Numbered from the stretch's first letter, positions 26,299-38,976 are shown. The stretch: 64,000 bases of DNA from Enterococcus pingfangensis (GCF_005405205.1 NZ_BJDP01000005.1:166358-230357), one strand, 5' to 3'. The notes: generated by a model from the sequence alone, not told the origin. Translations and numbers: made by a program.

Positions 26299-26329
26299 CA
26301 AAAAAAAGCGCAAGTTCAAAACTTGCGCT
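26299..26329 (-). terminator. dnaB terminator
   Basis: AGCGCAAGTT stem (26307-26316 with 26320-26329) then a T run on the minus strand. The stem overlaps the dnaB stop codon at 26328-26330. Confidence 0.88.
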
Positions 26330-27689
26330 AAAATTCTTCTCTAGGTGATAACGAAGAAAACTTATTGTATTGTTTGATAAAGAGCAACTCGACGGTTCCC
26401 CGTGCTCCGCTCCGGTTTTTTTCGATGATCACTTCAATCACGTTCCGGTTGGCGGTCGATTCTTCCTCTTCTTCGCCTTCACGTTCGTAGTAGTCTTCAC
26501 GGTATAAGAACGCGACGATATCGGCATCTTGCTCAATGGATCCAGACTCACGGATGTCACTTAATACTGGGCGCTTATCTTGACGCTGTTCGACACCACG
26601 AGAAAGCTGTGACAATGCAATGATCGGTACTTTTAATTCTTTGGCTAGCTTCTTTAACTGCCGTGAGATCTCAGAAACTTCTTGCTGCCGGTTTTCGCGA
26701 CCTGTTCCTTCAATCAATTGCAGATAATCAATTAAAATCAATCCAAGGTTGCCTTTTTCTTTTGCTAATTTATGGCATTTCGCCCGAATCTCAGAAATTT
26801 TGATACCGGGTGTATCATCAATAAAAATATTCGCACGGGACAAACTTCCCATCGCAACGATCAAGTTTTGCCATTCTTCTTCAGACAATTGCCCGGTTCT
26901 GAGATGGCTCGCTTCAATCGAACCTTCCGCACAAAGCATCCGGTTGACTAACGACTCTGCCCCCATTTCCAAACTGAAAATAGCAACAGATTTATCCGTC
27001 TTCGTTCCGACATTTTGCGCGATATTCAAAGCAAACGCCGTTTTCCCTACCGCAGGCCGCGCCGCTAAGATGATCAATTCTTCCGCTTGCAAACCAGCGG
27101 TCATTTTATCCAGTGCCGCGTAACCCGTCGGCAAGCCGGTGATTTCTTCATTGTTTCGCGCTAGCTGATCGATATTTTCGATCGCGGTGTTCAGCACCTC
27201 GCTGATGGTCAAAAAACCGCTCTTGTTGCGGCGTTCCGATACTTCCATAATATCCCGTTCGGCAGTATCTAAAATGGTCTGTACGTCGTCTCCTTGCTCA
27301 AATCCTTGGGTCACGATATTCGTAGCTGTTTGGATCAAATTTCGCAATAACGATTTTTCTTCGACGATTTTGGCATAATAGCCTACATTCGCTGCGGTTG
27401 GAACACTCAAAGCTAGCTCAGATAAGTAGCTCAAGCCGCCAGCGTCTTCCAGCTGATTTTGCTGCTCTAGCAATTCTTTAACCGTTACGACATCGATCGC
27501 TTCATTGCGATCATTTAATTGAATCATACTGCGGAAAATCAATTGATGACCGCGACGATAAAAATCTTCTGGAACTATGTACTCCATGGCTGTAATCAAA
27601 GCATCAGTCTCCAAAAAAATAGAGCCTAGCGTCGCTTGTTCGGCTTCAATGCTTTGGGGTGGCACACGATCTTGTAACATTTCGCTCAT
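26328..27689 (-). CDS. dnaB: Replicative DNA helicase DnaB
   Basis: 453 residues. N-terminal DnaG-interaction domain (about 1-110) from PPQSIEAEQATLG; RecA-like domain with Walker A AARPAVGKTAFALN (about 209), Walker B LILIDYLQLI (about 318), and the C-terminal QDKRPVLSDIRESGSIEQDADIV and EVIIEKNRSGARGT motifs of helicase family 4. Unwinds DNA at the fork. ATG at 27689 follows GAGGAG. Lies downstream of gdpP and rplI on the leading strand, the common Firmicutes order. Confidence 0.97.
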   Translation of the reverse strand: MSEMLQDRVPPQSIEAEQATLGSIFLETDALITAMEYIVPEDFYRRGHQLIFRSMIQLNDRNEAIDVVTVKELLEQQNQLEDAGGLSYLSELALSVPTAANVGYYAKIVEEKSLLRNLIQTATNIVTQGFEQGDDVQTILDTAERDIMEVSERRNKSGFLTISEVLNTAIENIDQLARNNEEITGLPTGYAALDKMTAGLQAEELIILAARPAVGKTAFALNIAQNVGTKTDKSVAIFSLEMGAESLVNRMLCAEGSIEASHLRTGQLSEEEWQNLIVAMGSLSRANIFIDDTPGIKISEIRAKCHKLAKEKGNLGLILIDYLQLIEGTGRENRQQEVSEISRQLKKLAKELKVPIIALSQLSRGVEQRQDKRPVLSDIRESGSIEQDADIVAFLYREDYYEREGEEEEESTANRNVIEVIIEKNRSGARGTVELLFIKQYNKFSSLSPREEF

Positions 27690-27749
27690 GTCTATTTACG
27701 CTCCTCTTCGTCCATCTATTTTACAAAATCTACCCACTAAATACAACAA

Positions 27750-27792
27750 AGAGTACGAGGAATTCTCTTAATTTCAAGAACTCTCATACTCT
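27750..27792 (-). other. Hairpin between rplI and dnaB
   Basis: Imperfect stem (AGAGTA-CGAG... with CTCATACTCT) in the 128-base gap. It lacks a solid T tract on the minus strand, so it looks more like an RNA processing or stability element than an efficient terminator. Confidence 0.4.
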
Positions 27793-27817
27793 CTTGCAAT
27801 TATTCGTTTACTATAAG

Positions 27818-28270
27818 TTATTCCTCGATTACATGCACCTTAATGATTCCTTCAACTTCAGTATGAAGTTTGACTGGAACCTTTGTATAGCCAAGTGTGC
27901 GAATAGGATTTTCTAATTCGATTTTGCGTTTGTCGATTTTTAGATTATATTGTTTCTTCAAACCTTCCGCAATTTGTTTTGAAGGGATCGAACCAAACAA
28001 ACGACCGTCTTCGCCGCCTTTTGCTTTGATTTCAACGACTGTTTCTTCTTTGGCTAAAAATTCGGCTAGTTCTTTAGCTTCGGCTAAAACTTCTGCCGCT
28101 TTTTTATCTTGAGCTTTCTTTTGACCGCTCAATTCAGAAATACTGCCTTTAGTCGCTTCTTTAGCTAAATTATTTTTTAATAAATAATTTTGGGCATAAC
28201 CCGTTGGGACTTCTTTAATATCGCCCTTTTTACCTTTGCCTTTGACATCTTGTAAAAAAATTACTTTCAT
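27818..28270 (-). CDS. rplI: 50S ribosomal protein L9
   Basis: 150 residues, standard length. [31 protein letters not shown] is the L9 N-terminal domain, followed by the long connecting helix and the C-terminal domain ([19 protein letters not shown]). Binds 23S rRNA at the base of the L1 stalk. Its ATG overlaps the end of gdpP by four bases (ATGA), a coupling widely conserved in Firmicutes. Confidence 0.97.
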   Translation of the reverse strand: MKVIFLQDVKGKGKKGDIKEVPTGYAQNYLLKNNLAKEATKGSISELSGQKKAQDKKAAEVLAEAKELAEFLAKEETVVEIKAKGGEDGRLFGSIPSKQIAEGLKKQYNLKIDKRKIELENPIRTLGYTKVPVKLHTEVEGIIKVHVIEE

Positions 28271-30237
28271 TCTTCTGTCCCCTCCGTCAACTGTTGATTA
28301 ATGACCTCTAATAACTGTTTCTTCGCTTCCGCGATCGTACTATCCGTCAATTGGGTAGCCGCGTTGGTAAAATGTCCACCGCCGCCTAATGCTTCCATCA
28401 CTATTTGGACGTTAATCGTCCCAGAACTGCGTGCGCTGATTGCGATTACTCCATCGGTTCGTCTAATAATGACAAACGCGGCATTGATATCTACCATCGA
28501 TAATAATGTATCCGCCGTTTTTGCGGCAGTTACGCTGTCATACTCTTGTTCATCCGTTCCGGTTGCAACCACAATATCCTCTTTGACGTACTCGCTTTCG
28601 CCGACTAGTTTACTAATTTCCAAATAGGATTGAATATCCGTACTCAATAAATATTGTACTAAAGAAGCATCTGCTCCACAAGTCTTTAAATAACTGGCAA
28701 CATCGAACGTTCGCGCCGTTGTTCTGACTGCGAAATTTTTTGTATCGACCGTGATGCCCGCTAATAACAGACTTGCTTCCATTTTACTCATTCTTTGCCG
28801 CTCATTGCTTTCAAATTGGATCAGCTCTGTGACTAATTCTGAAGCTGAAGATGCAGAAGACTCGATATAGGTCAATAAAGATTTTTCAGGAAACTCTTCG
28901 CCTCTGCGGTGATGATCAATGATGACGATGTTTTCAAACTGTTCATATAATTCTTGATCAATCGATAAAGAAGGACGATGATAATCTACCATCACTAATA
29001 AATCACCTGATCGACGCTGTTTTTTGGCAGCATCCGGTGCGATCAATAGATCTTCCAGCTCACCGTTTTTATGAATTTCCTTCAAACAACGCTCCACATC
29101 AGGGATTGTTTCCTCTTCATTGATAACGATCTGAACTTTTTTATCATGGTAGCGAGCTAGACAGGCAACTCCGAAAGCTGAACCAATCGCATCCATATCA
29201 GGAAAACGGTGCCCCATCACGAAGACATTTCCTGTTCGATCGAATACTTTTTTCAGCGCCATTGACATGGCACGCGAACGAACCCTTGTCCGTTTCGCCG
29301 CGCTGGCAGAATTACCGCCATAAAAGATCGGCTTTTGCCCTTCTTGCGCGTTTTTAACAACGACTTGATCACCGCCGCGGACTAATGCAATATCTAAATT
29401 ATTTTGCGCCTCCGCACCAATTACTTCCACTGATTCTGTCCCATAGCTGATTCCCATGCTGACCGTGATCAGCATATCTTGTTTTTCAGCTGAGACCCGG
29501 ATATGTTCCAATAAATCAAAATTGTTCTCAATCATTTTTTCTAAATCATCATACCGCGCAAAAATAAAAAAGCGCTCGGGATTCACACGTTTGTAAAAGA
29601 TATGATAAGAATCCATCCAATCAGAGATGATCGTTGTGATAAATGAGTTCAAATTAGAAATTTCCTTATCATCCCGCCGATCGATCACATCATCGTAATT
29701 ATCGACTGAGAGGATCCCAACAACAGCTTGCTGTTGTTTTTCCTTATTTTCCAATGTATTTTCTTTGGTAACATCGATTAAATAAACGACGCGCTTTTCC
29801 TGATTCAATTCAAAATGATACAAAATCGTATCTATCTTGTAAATACTCTTGCCTTTTTCTGCTCGCTGCAGCAACTCGTTGATCATATCTTGCTGATCTT
29901 CTTTAGTTAAATTTCGGACGCGCTCGGTTATCGCTGGATTGGTCCAACTGAACGTGTTGTTATCATCCCACGTGATGATCCCCACCGGCATGTCATCAGA
30001 TACATAAGCTAAAGCTTCTTGCGCACGTCGAGAAGCGTATTGGATTTTTTGTTGATTGGTGATCTCGATTCGATTACGCAAAACGACTGTATAGATCCAC
30101 AACAAAAGATCAATTATTAGAACAATTCCCGCCGTCAAAATATTAAAAGTAATCGGCAGCAAAAAAAGTGCAGCTAATTGAATCAGCAGTAAACAGAGCA
30201 AGAAAAAGGACCATTTCAACTGAGGATTCTTTTTCAT
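28267..30237 (-). CDS. gdpP: Cyclic-di-AMP phosphodiesterase GdpP
   Basis: 656 residues: two N-terminal membrane helices (about 10-52), a PAS domain (about 75-160), a degenerate GGDEF domain (about 175-305), and a DHH/DHHA1 phosphodiesterase (about 335-650). The last has the motifs [26 protein letters not shown] and [10 protein letters not shown]. It degrades c-di-AMP to pApA and so influences potassium balance, wall stress and beta-lactam response. All DHH metal ligands look intact. Followed by rplI with a 4-base overlap. Confidence 0.96.
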   Translation of the reverse strand: MKKNPQLKWSFFLLCLLLIQLAALFLLPITFNILTAGIVLIIDLLLWIYTVVLRNRIEITNQQKIQYASRRAQEALAYVSDDMPVGIITWDDNNTFSWTNPAITERVRNLTKEDQQDMINELLQRAEKGKSIYKIDTILYHFELNQEKRVVYLIDVTKENTLENKEKQQQAVVGILSVDNYDDVIDRRDDKEISNLNSFITTIISDWMDSYHIFYKRVNPERFFIFARYDDLEKMIENNFDLLEHIRVSAEKQDMLITVSMGISYGTESVEVIGAEAQNNLDIALVRGGDQVVVKNAQEGQKPIFYGGNSASAAKRTRVRSRAMSMALKKVFDRTGNVFVMGHRFPDMDAIGSAFGVACLARYHDKKVQIVINEEETIPDVERCLKEIHKNGELEDLLIAPDAAKKQRRSGDLLVMVDYHRPSLSIDQELYEQFENIVIIDHHRRGEEFPEKSLLTYIESSASSASELVTELIQFESNERQRMSKMEASLLLAGITVDTKNFAVRTTARTFDVASYLKTCGADASLVQYLLSTDIQSYLEISKLVGESEYVKEDIVVATGTDEQEYDSVTAAKTADTLLSMVDINAAFVIIRRTDGVIAISARSSGTINVQIVMEALGGGGHFTNAATQLTDSTIAEAKKQLLEVINQQLTEGTEE

Positions 30238-30325
30238 CTATGACCTCCTACTCCTTATCTTTAAGATCAGACAAGCTAACAGTGTAATTTTATCACAGTC
30301 TACTTGTGCATGCGACTTTCTTGAA

Positions 30326-30341
30326 TGTTTCACGTGGAACA
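30326..30341. promoter_or_regulatory. parS: parS site (ParB-binding)
   Basis: TGTTTCACGTGGAACA matches the 16-bp Firmicutes parS consensus (TGTTNCACGTGAAACA) with one base different. It lies between the rpsR terminator and the gdpP start. Confidence 0.92.
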
Positions 30342-30342
30342 C

Positions 30343-30373
30343 AAAAAAGAGACTTCATAACGAAGTCTCTTTT
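30343..30373 (-). terminator. Terminator of the rpsF-ssb-rpsR operon
   Basis: 12-bp perfect stem AAAAGAGACTTC with its complement, then T's on the minus strand; a parS site abuts it. Confidence 0.88.
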
Positions 30374-30385
30374 GAAAATTACTTT

Positions 30386-30619
30386 TTATTCTTCAGAAAC
30401 GAATGCTAATAAGCCCATAATACGTGCGCGTTTGATGGCGATCGTTAATTTACGTTGGTTTTTAGCGCTTGTTCCAGTTACACGACGAGGTAAAATTTTA
30501 CCACGTTCGCTGATGAAACGTTTTAATAATTCGATATCTTTATAATCGATGTGTTCGATATGATTTGCAGCAATATAGTCTACTTTACGACGTTTGCGAC
30601 CTCTTCTTTGTTGTGCCAT
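30386..30619 (-). CDS. rpsR: 30S ribosomal protein S18
   Basis: 77 residues, full length, with basic N-terminus [15 protein letters not shown] and conserved [19 protein letters not shown]. Last gene of rpsF-ssb-rpsR. S18 pairs with S6, encoded by the first gene of the operon, on the 30S platform. ATG at 30619 follows GGAGG. Confidence 0.98.
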   Translation of the reverse strand: MAQQRRGRKRRKVDYIAANHIEHIDYKDIELLKRFISERGKILPRRVTGTSAKNQRKLTIAIKRARIMGLLAFVSEE

Positions 30620-30642
30620 TCCGTTTCCCTCCTATTCAATTG

Positions 30643-31155
30643 TTAGAATGGTAAATCATCATCTGAAATGTCGATTGAGGATCCGCTAAAAGGATCTGAA
30701 TCTCGATCGAAGTCAGGCATAGTGTTCTTAGCTGACTGAGAGGATTGATTATAATTGTTGTCAAAATTATTTCCTCCGCCTTGGAAGTTGTCGCTAGAAC
30801 CTGTATTTGGATTCTGTTGACGCTGTTCATTTGCAGAACGTGATTCCAATAACTGGAAGTTTTCAGCAACAACTTCTGTCACATAGACACGTTGTCCTTG
30901 CTGATTTTCATAATTTCTGGTTTGGATACGGCCAGTCACACCTAAAAGAGTTCCCTTGCGCGCATAATTAGCTAAAGTTTCAGCTGATTTCCGCCAAATC
31001 ACACAATTGATAAAGTCCGCTTCGCGATTCCCGCTTTGATTCGTAAAATTACGATTCACCGCTAGGGTAAACGTTGCAACACCTGTCCCATTTGCTGTAT
31101 AACGTAAATCAGGATCTTTCGTTAAACGACCAACTAATACAACATTATTAATCAA
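30643..31155 (-). CDS. ssb: Single-stranded DNA-binding protein
   Basis: 170 residues: OB-fold domain (about 1-110: [44 protein letters not shown]), a Gln/Asn/Ser-rich linker, and the acidic tip DISDDDLPF that recruits replication and repair proteins. The start is TTG at 31155; the nearby ATG is out of frame and GGGAG lies about 11 bases upstream. A parS site sits between this start and the rpsF stop. Confidence 0.97.
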   Translation of the reverse strand: MINNVVLVGRLTKDPDLRYTANGTGVATFTLAVNRNFTNQSGNREADFINCVIWRKSAETLANYARKGTLLGVTGRIQTRNYENQQGQRVYVTEVVAENFQLLESRSANEQRQQNPNTGSSDNFQGGGNNFDNNYNQSSQSAKNTMPDFDRDSDPFSGSSIDISDDDLPF

Positions 31156-31182
31156 AGTAAAGCCAGCTCCCTTCTCGTCAAT

Positions 31183-31198
31183 TGTTTCACGTGAAACA
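31183..31198. promoter_or_regulatory. parS: parS site (perfect palindrome)
   Basis: TGTTTCACGTGAAACA, the exact consensus, extended to a 20-bp palindrome (31181-31200). It fills the 44-base gap between rpsF and ssb and overlaps the rpsF stop codon region. Confidence 0.96.
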
Positions 31199-31199
31199 A

Positions 31200-31502
31200 T
31201 TATTCTTCAATCTTAACGATCATGTGACGAATAATATCGTCATTGATTTTTGCAAGACGATCGAATTCGTTAACTGCACTAGCTGTTGTTGGCGCAGTTG
31301 CATTGACGATATGGTAGATGCCTTCACGGAATCCGTTCATTTCGTAAGCGAAACGGCGTTTTTCCCAATCTTTTGAATCGATAATTTCTGCTCCATTATC
31401 TTTCAAAATTGTATCGAAACGTTCTACTAAAGCAGTTTTTGCTTCTTCATCAATGTTCGGACGAATGATGTATGTGATTTCATACTTCGTGTTTTGACTC
31501 AT
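31200..31502 (-). CDS. rpsF: 30S ribosomal protein S6
   Basis: 100 residues. [46 protein letters not shown] and [13 protein letters not shown] are S6 signatures. First gene of the operon. ATG at 31502 follows GGGAGGTG. The leader holds an 8-bp hairpin (31531-31551) that may belong to an S6:S18 autoregulatory element. Confidence 0.97.
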   Translation of the reverse strand: MSQNTKYEITYIIRPNIDEEAKTALVERFDTILKDNGAEIIDSKDWEKRRFAYEMNGFREGIYHIVNATAPTTASAVNEFDRLAKINDDIIRHMIVKIEE

Positions 31503-31530
31503 TGATTTTCACCTCCCTATGGACTATAAG

Positions 31531-31551
31531 GCTCTTAAATGTCTTAAGAGC
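31531..31551 (-). promoter_or_regulatory. Leader hairpin of the rpsF operon
   Basis: Perfect GCTCTTAA / TTAAGAGC stem with a 5-base loop in the transcribed leader, about 30 bases upstream of rpsF. S6:S18-binding leaders are known in this operon; the match to that motif is unverified. Confidence 0.45.
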
Positions 31552-31593
31552 AAGGAGAGCGATCTAAAATATATAGACTACTCACAAATATTC

Positions 31594-31622
31594 ATTATAC
31601 ATAATCATCCTGCAAAAATCAA
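31594..31622 (-). promoter_or_regulatory. Promoter of rpsF-ssb-rpsR
   Basis: On the minus strand TTGATT (31622-31617), 17-base spacer, TATAAT (31599-31594). Confidence 0.82.
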
Positions 31623-31645
31623 TTGTTTCTTTACTTTAAGTTACG

Positions 31646-31671
31646 AAAAAAGACTGGGATTGCTCCCAGCC
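31646..31671 (-). terminator. gyrA terminator
   Basis: GGCTGGGA / TCCCAGTC stem with a 4-base loop and a T run on the minus strand, just after the gyrA stop. Confidence 0.9.
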
Positions 31672-31680
31672 TCTAAAATT

Positions 31681-34197
31681 TTATTCTTCTGTATCCGTTG
31701 TTTCTTCAGAAACTTCAATAACCTCGCTTGTTTCAGCTAGCTCAGGTGTCTCAGTCTCAGGTACTTCTTCTTCTTTTTCAACGATTGCCATCGTGACAAC
31801 TTTTGTGTTTTCTTCCATCTTCATCAGACGGACACCTAACGTTGCACGGCCGGTTTGAGAAACACTGCCAACGTTGAAGCGGATGATAACACCTTTGTCT
31901 GTGATCAATAAGATATCTTCATCGCCGTTAACCGTAGCCAAGCCGGCTAATGGGCCATTCTTTTCTTTGATGTTGGCGGTCTTGATTCCTTTACCGCCGC
32001 GGCCTTTGATTGGATATTCAGCAGCTCTCGTCCGTTTGCCGTAACCTTTTTCCGTGATGACTAAAACTTCTTGATCTTTCTTCAGCATCGCTGAACCGAT
32101 CACATAGTCTTCCTCACGCAGCCGGATACCGCGAACCCCGCTTGCTGTCCGCCCCATATCACGGACGGCTTCTTCTTTGAATGTCACCGAGTAACCATTG
32201 TGTGTCCCGATAATAATCGTTTCATCACCTTCTGTTGACATCACATTTACCAATTCATCGCCTTCGCGCAAGCCGATTGCAATCAGACCATTTGCTCGAA
32301 TATTTGAAAAGGCGGTGACTGTCGTCCGTTTGACCGTTCCTTTTTTCGTAACGAAGAATAAGAAATGACCGTCTTCTGCTTGTCCATTGACCGAAATCAC
32401 CGCTTGGATCGTTTCATTTGAATCGATTCCCAGCAAATTAATAATAGGGATTCCTTTAGCTGTACGTCCATATTCAGGCACTTCGTAACCTTTCGCCCGA
32501 TAAACACGACCGCTGTTTGTAAAGAACAGCAACGTATCATGCGTCGAACAAGAGATCAGCGTCTTCACGAAATCATCATTGTGGATGCCCATTCCTTGCA
32601 CGCCTCGTCCGCCGCGGCGTTGTGCGCGGAACTCTGTTGATGCAACCCGTTTGATATACCCGTTGCTGGTCAACGTAATAACGACATCTTCTTCTTCAAT
32701 CAAGTCTTCGTCTTCTAAGCTCAAAACTTCACCGATCAATAGTTCCGTGCGGCGTGCATCACCGAATTTGCCGGCAATTTCTGCTAGTTCTGTACGAATG
32801 ATTTCTGTCACACGCTCAGGGCGCGCTAAAATGTCTTCTAAGTCGCTGATCGTCTTCAACAGCTCTTGGTATTCATTTTCTATTTTCTCGCGTTCTAAGC
32901 CTGTTAAACGGCGCAGACGCATATCTAAGATTGCTTGTGCTTGACGATCGGATAAATTGAAACGTTCGATCAAAGTCGCTTTCGCAATATCATCTGAAGC
33001 GGAACTGCGGATCGTCGCAATGATCTCATCAATATGATCCAATGCGATTCGCAATCCTTCTAAAATATGTGCGCGTGCTTCAGCTTTTTTCTTATCAAAA
33101 ATCGTCCGGCGAGTGATAACTTCTTTTTGGTGTTCGATATAGTTTTCCAAGATTTGTTTCAAATTTAAAATACGAGGGACACCTTTTTCGATCGCCAACA
33201 TGTTGAAACTAAATGATGTTTGCAAGGAAGTCATTTTATACAAATTATTCAAAACAACTGATGCGCTGACATCGCGGCGAACTTCAATCATGATCCGCAT
33301 GCCTTCGCGAGAAGATTCATCCCGCAGATCAGTGATTCCTTCGATCCGTTTATCACGGTGCAATTCAGAAATCCGTTCGATTAATTTGGCTTTATTGACC
33401 ATATAAGGCAATTCAGTAACGATGATTCGTTCCTTGCCGTTCTTTTGTTCTTCAATCTCGATTTTTGCTCGGACAGTGATCGAACCTTTACCTGTTTCAT
33501 AGGCCCGACGAATGCCGGATTTCCCCATAACTAAACCGCCAGTTGGGAAATCTGGTCCTGGAATCACTTCCATCAATTCTTGGGTCGTAACATCAGGATT
33601 TTCCATCAATAATTCGATTCCGGCTGTGACTTCTTTAAGATTGTGCGGTGGGATATTGGTTGCCATCCCGACCGCGATCCCAGTAGCTCCGTTGACTAAT
33701 AAATTAGGAAAACGTGCCGGCAATACATCTGGTTCTCGTTCGCTGTCGTCATAGTTGCCATGGAAATCAACCGTATCTTTATTGATATCTCGCAGCATTT
33801 CCATCGCGATTTTACTTAACCGCGCTTCGGTATAACGCATTGCTGCCGCGCCGTCGCCATCGACAGAACCAAAGTTTCCGTGACCGTCGACTAGCATATT
33901 GCGGTAGCTGAATGACTGCGCCATCCGCACCATTGATTCATAGATCGCACTGTCGCCGTGAGGATGATACTTACCCATTACATCCCCAACGATACGTGCA
34001 GATTTTTTATGAGGCTTATCAGGCGTTACCCCTAGTTCATTCATTCCGTATAAAATTCGACGATGAACAGGTTTCAAACCATCCCGTACATCGGGTAAAG
34101 CACGTGCCACAATAACGCTCATTGCATAATCAATGAAGGATTCTCGCATCTCACTGGTTAGGTTGACGTCATGTATATTCTCTCTTCGATCTTCCAA
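31681..34197 (-). CDS. gyrA: DNA gyrase subunit A
   Basis: 838 residues. Breakage-reunion domain with the active-site Tyr122 in [10 protein letters not shown]; quinolone-determining region reads GDSAIYES with Ser83 and Glu87, i.e. the susceptible-type residues. C-terminal six-bladed DNA-wrapping domain (about 500-810), including the GyrA-box QRRGGRG near 530, and an acidic Glu/Thr-rich tail. The start is TTG at 34197 with AGGAGG six bases upstream. Separated from gyrB by 116 bases containing a long inverted repeat. Confidence 0.98.
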   Translation of the reverse strand: MEDRRENIHDVNLTSEMRESFIDYAMSVIVARALPDVRDGLKPVHRRILYGMNELGVTPDKPHKKSARIVGDVMGKYHPHGDSAIYESMVRMAQSFSYRNMLVDGHGNFGSVDGDGAAAMRYTEARLSKIAMEMLRDINKDTVDFHGNYDDSEREPDVLPARFPNLLVNGATGIAVGMATNIPPHNLKEVTAGIELLMENPDVTTQELMEVIPGPDFPTGGLVMGKSGIRRAYETGKGSITVRAKIEIEEQKNGKERIIVTELPYMVNKAKLIERISELHRDKRIEGITDLRDESSREGMRIMIEVRRDVSASVVLNNLYKMTSLQTSFSFNMLAIEKGVPRILNLKQILENYIEHQKEVITRRTIFDKKKAEARAHILEGLRIALDHIDEIIATIRSSASDDIAKATLIERFNLSDRQAQAILDMRLRRLTGLEREKIENEYQELLKTISDLEDILARPERVTEIIRTELAEIAGKFGDARRTELLIGEVLSLEDEDLIEEEDVVITLTSNGYIKRVASTEFRAQRRGGRGVQGMGIHNDDFVKTLISCSTHDTLLFFTNSGRVYRAKGYEVPEYGRTAKGIPIINLLGIDSNETIQAVISVNGQAEDGHFLFFVTKKGTVKRTTVTAFSNIRANGLIAIGLREGDELVNVMSTEGDETIIIGTHNGYSVTFKEEAVRDMGRTASGVRGIRLREEDYVIGSAMLKKDQEVLVITEKGYGKRTRAAEYPIKGRGGKGIKTANIKEKNGPLAGLATVNGDEDILLITDKGVIIRFNVGSVSQTGRATLGVRLMKMEENTKVVTMAIVEKEEEVPETETPELAETSEVIEVSEETTDTEE

Positions 34198-34251
34198 ATT
34201 GATCCTCCTAGTTCGTGTTAATGAATTTATTTTTTCTTAAAAAATAAATCT

Positions 34252-34302
34252 GTTTCTCATCACGCAAGTCATTTCGCTGATCACACAAACGTGATGAGAA
34301 AC
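34252..34302 (-). other. 13-bp inverted repeat between gyrB and gyrA
   Basis: GTTTCTCATCACG (34252-34264) and its exact complement (34290-34302), 25-base loop, followed on the minus strand by a second AT hairpin containing TTTATTTTTT (about 34225-34248). It could attenuate transcription or mark RNA processing between the two subunits. Confidence 0.6.
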
Positions 34303-34313
34303 TGAGCTCTTCA

Positions 34314-36263
<1,950 letters not shown>

Positions 36264-37382
36264 CTACGTTTCTTTCCTTTCTATCTGTCCTTGCTGGACA
36301 TAAAAAATATCCGGATGGACCGTCATCTTTCCTTCAACATGATTCAACGTCGTCGTTGTCAAAAACGTCTGGACTTTGTTTTCGATCGTCTCCAATAAAT
36401 GGATCTGACGGCTATCATCAAGCTCGCTCATGACGTCATCTAAAAGTAAAATCGGATATTCGCCTGTTTCTTCTTTCATCAAATCGATCTCTGCCAATTT
36501 GACACTTAATGCAGTAGTCCGCTGCTGACCTTGCGACCCATACGTCTGCACGTTTTGCTGATTGACCTTAAAAATCAAATCATCTCGATGAGGGCCTAAG
36601 AATGTATTGCCTTTAAAAATCTCCCGTTTGCGGTTTTTCTGTAATTCAGCCAGGAAAACACTACGGATTTCTTCAACACTCTCGCCTTTCAAAGGGATAC
36701 TTGCAGCATATTCAATCGCCAATGCTTCTTTTTGATTGGTGATCTTGCTGTGAAGATCATTGGACCAATATTCCAGCTTTTTAACAAATAGAAGACGACT
36801 GGCTAAGACCTTGCTGCCAAAATCCACTAACTGCTCCGTTAAGATATCGAGATAGATCTCATCTGTCTGCTTTTTCTCGGACAGCTGTTTCAAATAAAGG
36901 TTGCGCTGTTTCAATGTCTGCTGATATTGTGCCAGATCATAAAGATAGACCGGATTGATCTGGCCTAATTCCATGTCGATGAAGCGTCGTCTCGTTTGCG
37001 GGCTCCCCTTCACTAAGGAAAGATCTTCTGGCGCAAATAAAATGACGTTCAATTGACCAATATAGCTGCTCAGTTTCTTTTGTTCGATATGATTGACTTT
37101 GGATTTGCGACCTTTTTTGGTTAATAGTAGTTCCAACTCCAGCTCACTCGTCTTGCGTTCAATTCGACCTTTAATCTGAGCAAAATCATCCTGCCAACCG
37201 ATCAACTCCTGCTCACTGCTGGTTCGGTGGCTGCGAGTCAACGCTAAAACATAGATACTTTCCAAAAGATTGGTTTTTCCTTGGGCATTCTCCCCTAAAA
37301 AAATATTCAAACGATTGGGAAATTCCAACTGAAGCTCTAGATAATTACGATAATTTCTCAGCTCAAGCTTATTCAGCCGCAT
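36264..37382 (-). CDS. recF: DNA replication and repair protein RecF
   Basis: 372 residues, SMC-like ATPase. N-terminal LRNYRNYLEL, Walker A GENAQGKTNLLE (about 30-41), signature SQGQQRT (about 283-289) and Walker B YPILLLDDVMSELD near 308. Loads RecA at gaps with RecOR. ATG at 37382 lies inside the end of yaaA (14-base overlap) with AAGGAAG upstream. Confidence 0.97.
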   Translation of the reverse strand: MRLNKLELRNYRNYLELQLEFPNRLNIFLGENAQGKTNLLESIYVLALTRSHRTSSEQELIGWQDDFAQIKGRIERKTSELELELLLTKKGRKSKVNHIEQKKLSSYIGQLNVILFAPEDLSLVKGSPQTRRRFIDMELGQINPVYLYDLAQYQQTLKQRNLYLKQLSEKKQTDEIYLDILTEQLVDFGSKVLASRLLFVKKLEYWSNDLHSKITNQKEALAIEYAASIPLKGESVEEIRSVFLAELQKNRKREIFKGNTFLGPHRDDLIFKVNQQNVQTYGSQGQQRTTALSVKLAEIDLMKEETGEYPILLLDDVMSELDDSRQIHLLETIENKVQTFLTTTTLNHVEGKMTVHPDIFYVQQGQIERKET

Positions 37383-37617
37383 CTTGTTCTTCCTTATTTT
37401 TGACCATAAAAAAAGTTCCTACCTCAGGAATCTCGATCATCATTCCCGGATAGAGCTTTCGGCCGCGGCGGTTTTCCAACTCGCCATCTACAAATACTGT
37501 TTCTTCCGCTAAAAACCACTTGGCTTGTCCACCGCTAGAGATTACATTGATCTCTTTTAATAACTGACCAAGCGTCATGAACTCTGTTTCTAAAAAAATT
37601 TTTTGTTTCACATTCAT
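37369..37617 (-). CDS. yaaA: S4-domain protein YaaA (RlbA)
   Basis: 82 residues with a single S4 RNA-binding domain (TLGQLLKEINVISSGGQAKWFL, then VFVDGELENRRGRKLYPGMMIEI). Conserved between dnaN and recF in Firmicutes and linked to 50S assembly in Bacillus. Overlaps recF by 14 bases. Confidence 0.92.
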   Translation of the reverse strand: MNVKQKIFLETEFMTLGQLLKEINVISSGGQAKWFLAEETVFVDGELENRRGRKLYPGMMIEIPEVGTFFMVKNKEEQDAAE

Positions 37618-37739
37618 CCCTCATTTTCATGCTAGAAACACCTCTTTATTATACCCTTTTTTTACCGATAAAACAAATGAACTTGTTGTATTTTTCGATT
37701 TAAGAAGTTTTAAGCCGTTTTAATTATTTTACTCAAAAA

Positions 37740-37776
37740 AAAGAAAAAGGTCTTAAAAACGATTTTAAGACCTTTT
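37740..37776 (-). terminator. dnaN terminator
   Basis: AAAAGGTCTTAAAA stem (37745-37758 with 37763-37776) followed on the minus strand by a T-rich run. It separates dnaA-dnaN from yaaA-recF-gyrB. Confidence 0.82.
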
Positions 37777-37845
37777 ACTGGAATTTTATTCTTTTCATAT
37801 TTTTTCATATTTTTCAAAAAATTTGTGAAACTCACTGTGTTTTTT

Positions 37846-38976
37846 TTAGTTTGTCCGCACTGGCGTGATCAATTGAATAAAGGAAACATCGCCTTCGCTA
37901 GGTTCCAATGTAAATGGCCGGATCGCTGAGATGAACTGAATCTTGATACTCATATCCCCAAAAGCGCGCAACGCATCTTTCATGTAATCAGGATTGAATG
38001 AGATCTCTAACGGTTCGCCTTCCACTTTTTCATAGACCAATTCTTCTTCTACTTTACCGATTTCTGGTGAATTCCCATAAAGAATCACTGAGTTGTCGGC
38101 AATTGCTAAACGAACGATATTATTGCGTCCCTCATGTGAAAGTAAGGAAGCCCGTTCGATCGCTGCCAATAAAGTTGGGACTGAGAAAGTCAGTTCTGTA
38201 TTGAAGCTAGTTGGGATCAAACGATTCGTATCAGGATAGTTTCCTTCAAGCAAACGAGAATAGAAATACATTGACGGTGTTTTGAACAAAACTTGATTTT
38301 CCATGATGCTGATCTCAACTTCCGCCTCTTCATCAGATAATGAGCGAGAAAGTTCCACTAAACTTTTTCCTGGAATCACAATATCAAAATCGTTATTCGC
38401 ATTTTCAACGGGAACGATTCTTTGACTTAAACGATGAGAATCAGTTGCTACGGCTAAAAGCTGGCCGTTTGCCATGGTGAAATGAACACCAGTCAAAATC
38501 GGACGACTTTCATGTTGCGAAACAGAAAAGACCGTTTCACCGATCAACTTTGTCAACATGTGGACAGGTAATTTCAATTGATTTTGTTCTTCTACTACCG
38601 GCAGATGTGGATAATTGTCGGCATCCAAACCATTCACGGTAAAGTGAGCGGCTCCGGAAGTGATCAATACTTGATGATTTTCTTGGACTTCCAGCGTAAA
38701 GGTCGCTTCTGGCAAGCGGCGGATGATTTCGCTGAAGAAACGTGCTTGTAAAACAATTGTGCCGGTCTCTGCGATTTGTAATTCGGCTTTTTCATCGTCA
38801 GCAGCTAAAAACGTTTCGATGGAAATGTCCGCATTGCTCCCAGTTAAGTTCAATCCTTCATGATTCAACTCGATTTTTACCCCAGTTAAGATTGGGATAG
38901 TCGTTTTAGACGAGATAGCACGTTGAACAGTTTGTAATTCTTGAATGAAGCGAGCACGATTGATCGTAAATTTCAT
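37846..38976 (-). CDS. dnaN: DNA polymerase III beta subunit (sliding clamp)
   Basis: 376 residues, three repeated clamp domains of about 120 residues; MKFTINRARFIQELQTVQRAIS at the start, ATDSHRLS in domain 2, and the C-terminal FIQLITPVR. Ring-shaped processivity factor for the replicase. ATG at 38976 follows AAAGGAG. The 237-base gap from dnaA carries DnaA boxes. Confidence 0.98.
   Translation of the reverse strand: MKFTINRARFIQELQTVQRAISSKTTIPILTGVKIELNHEGLNLTGSNADISIETFLAADDEKAELQIAETGTIVLQARFFSEIIRRLPEATFTLEVQENHQVLITSGAAHFTVNGLDADNYPHLPVVEEQNQLKLPVHMLTKLIGETVFSVSQHESRPILTGVHFTMANGQLLAVATDSHRLSQRIVPVENANNDFDIVIPGKSLVELSRSLSDEEAEVEISIMENQVLFKTPSMYFYSRLLEGNYPDTNRLIPTSFNTELTFSVPTLLAAIERASLLSHEGRNNIVRLAIADNSVILYGNSPEIGKVEEELVYEKVEGEPLEISFNPDYMKDALRAFGDMSIKIQFISAIRPFTLEPSEGDVSFIQLITPVRTN

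Noticed and set aside
31681..34197. Quinolone-resistance mutation in gyrA
   Set aside because: Ser83 and Glu87 are the susceptible-type residues.
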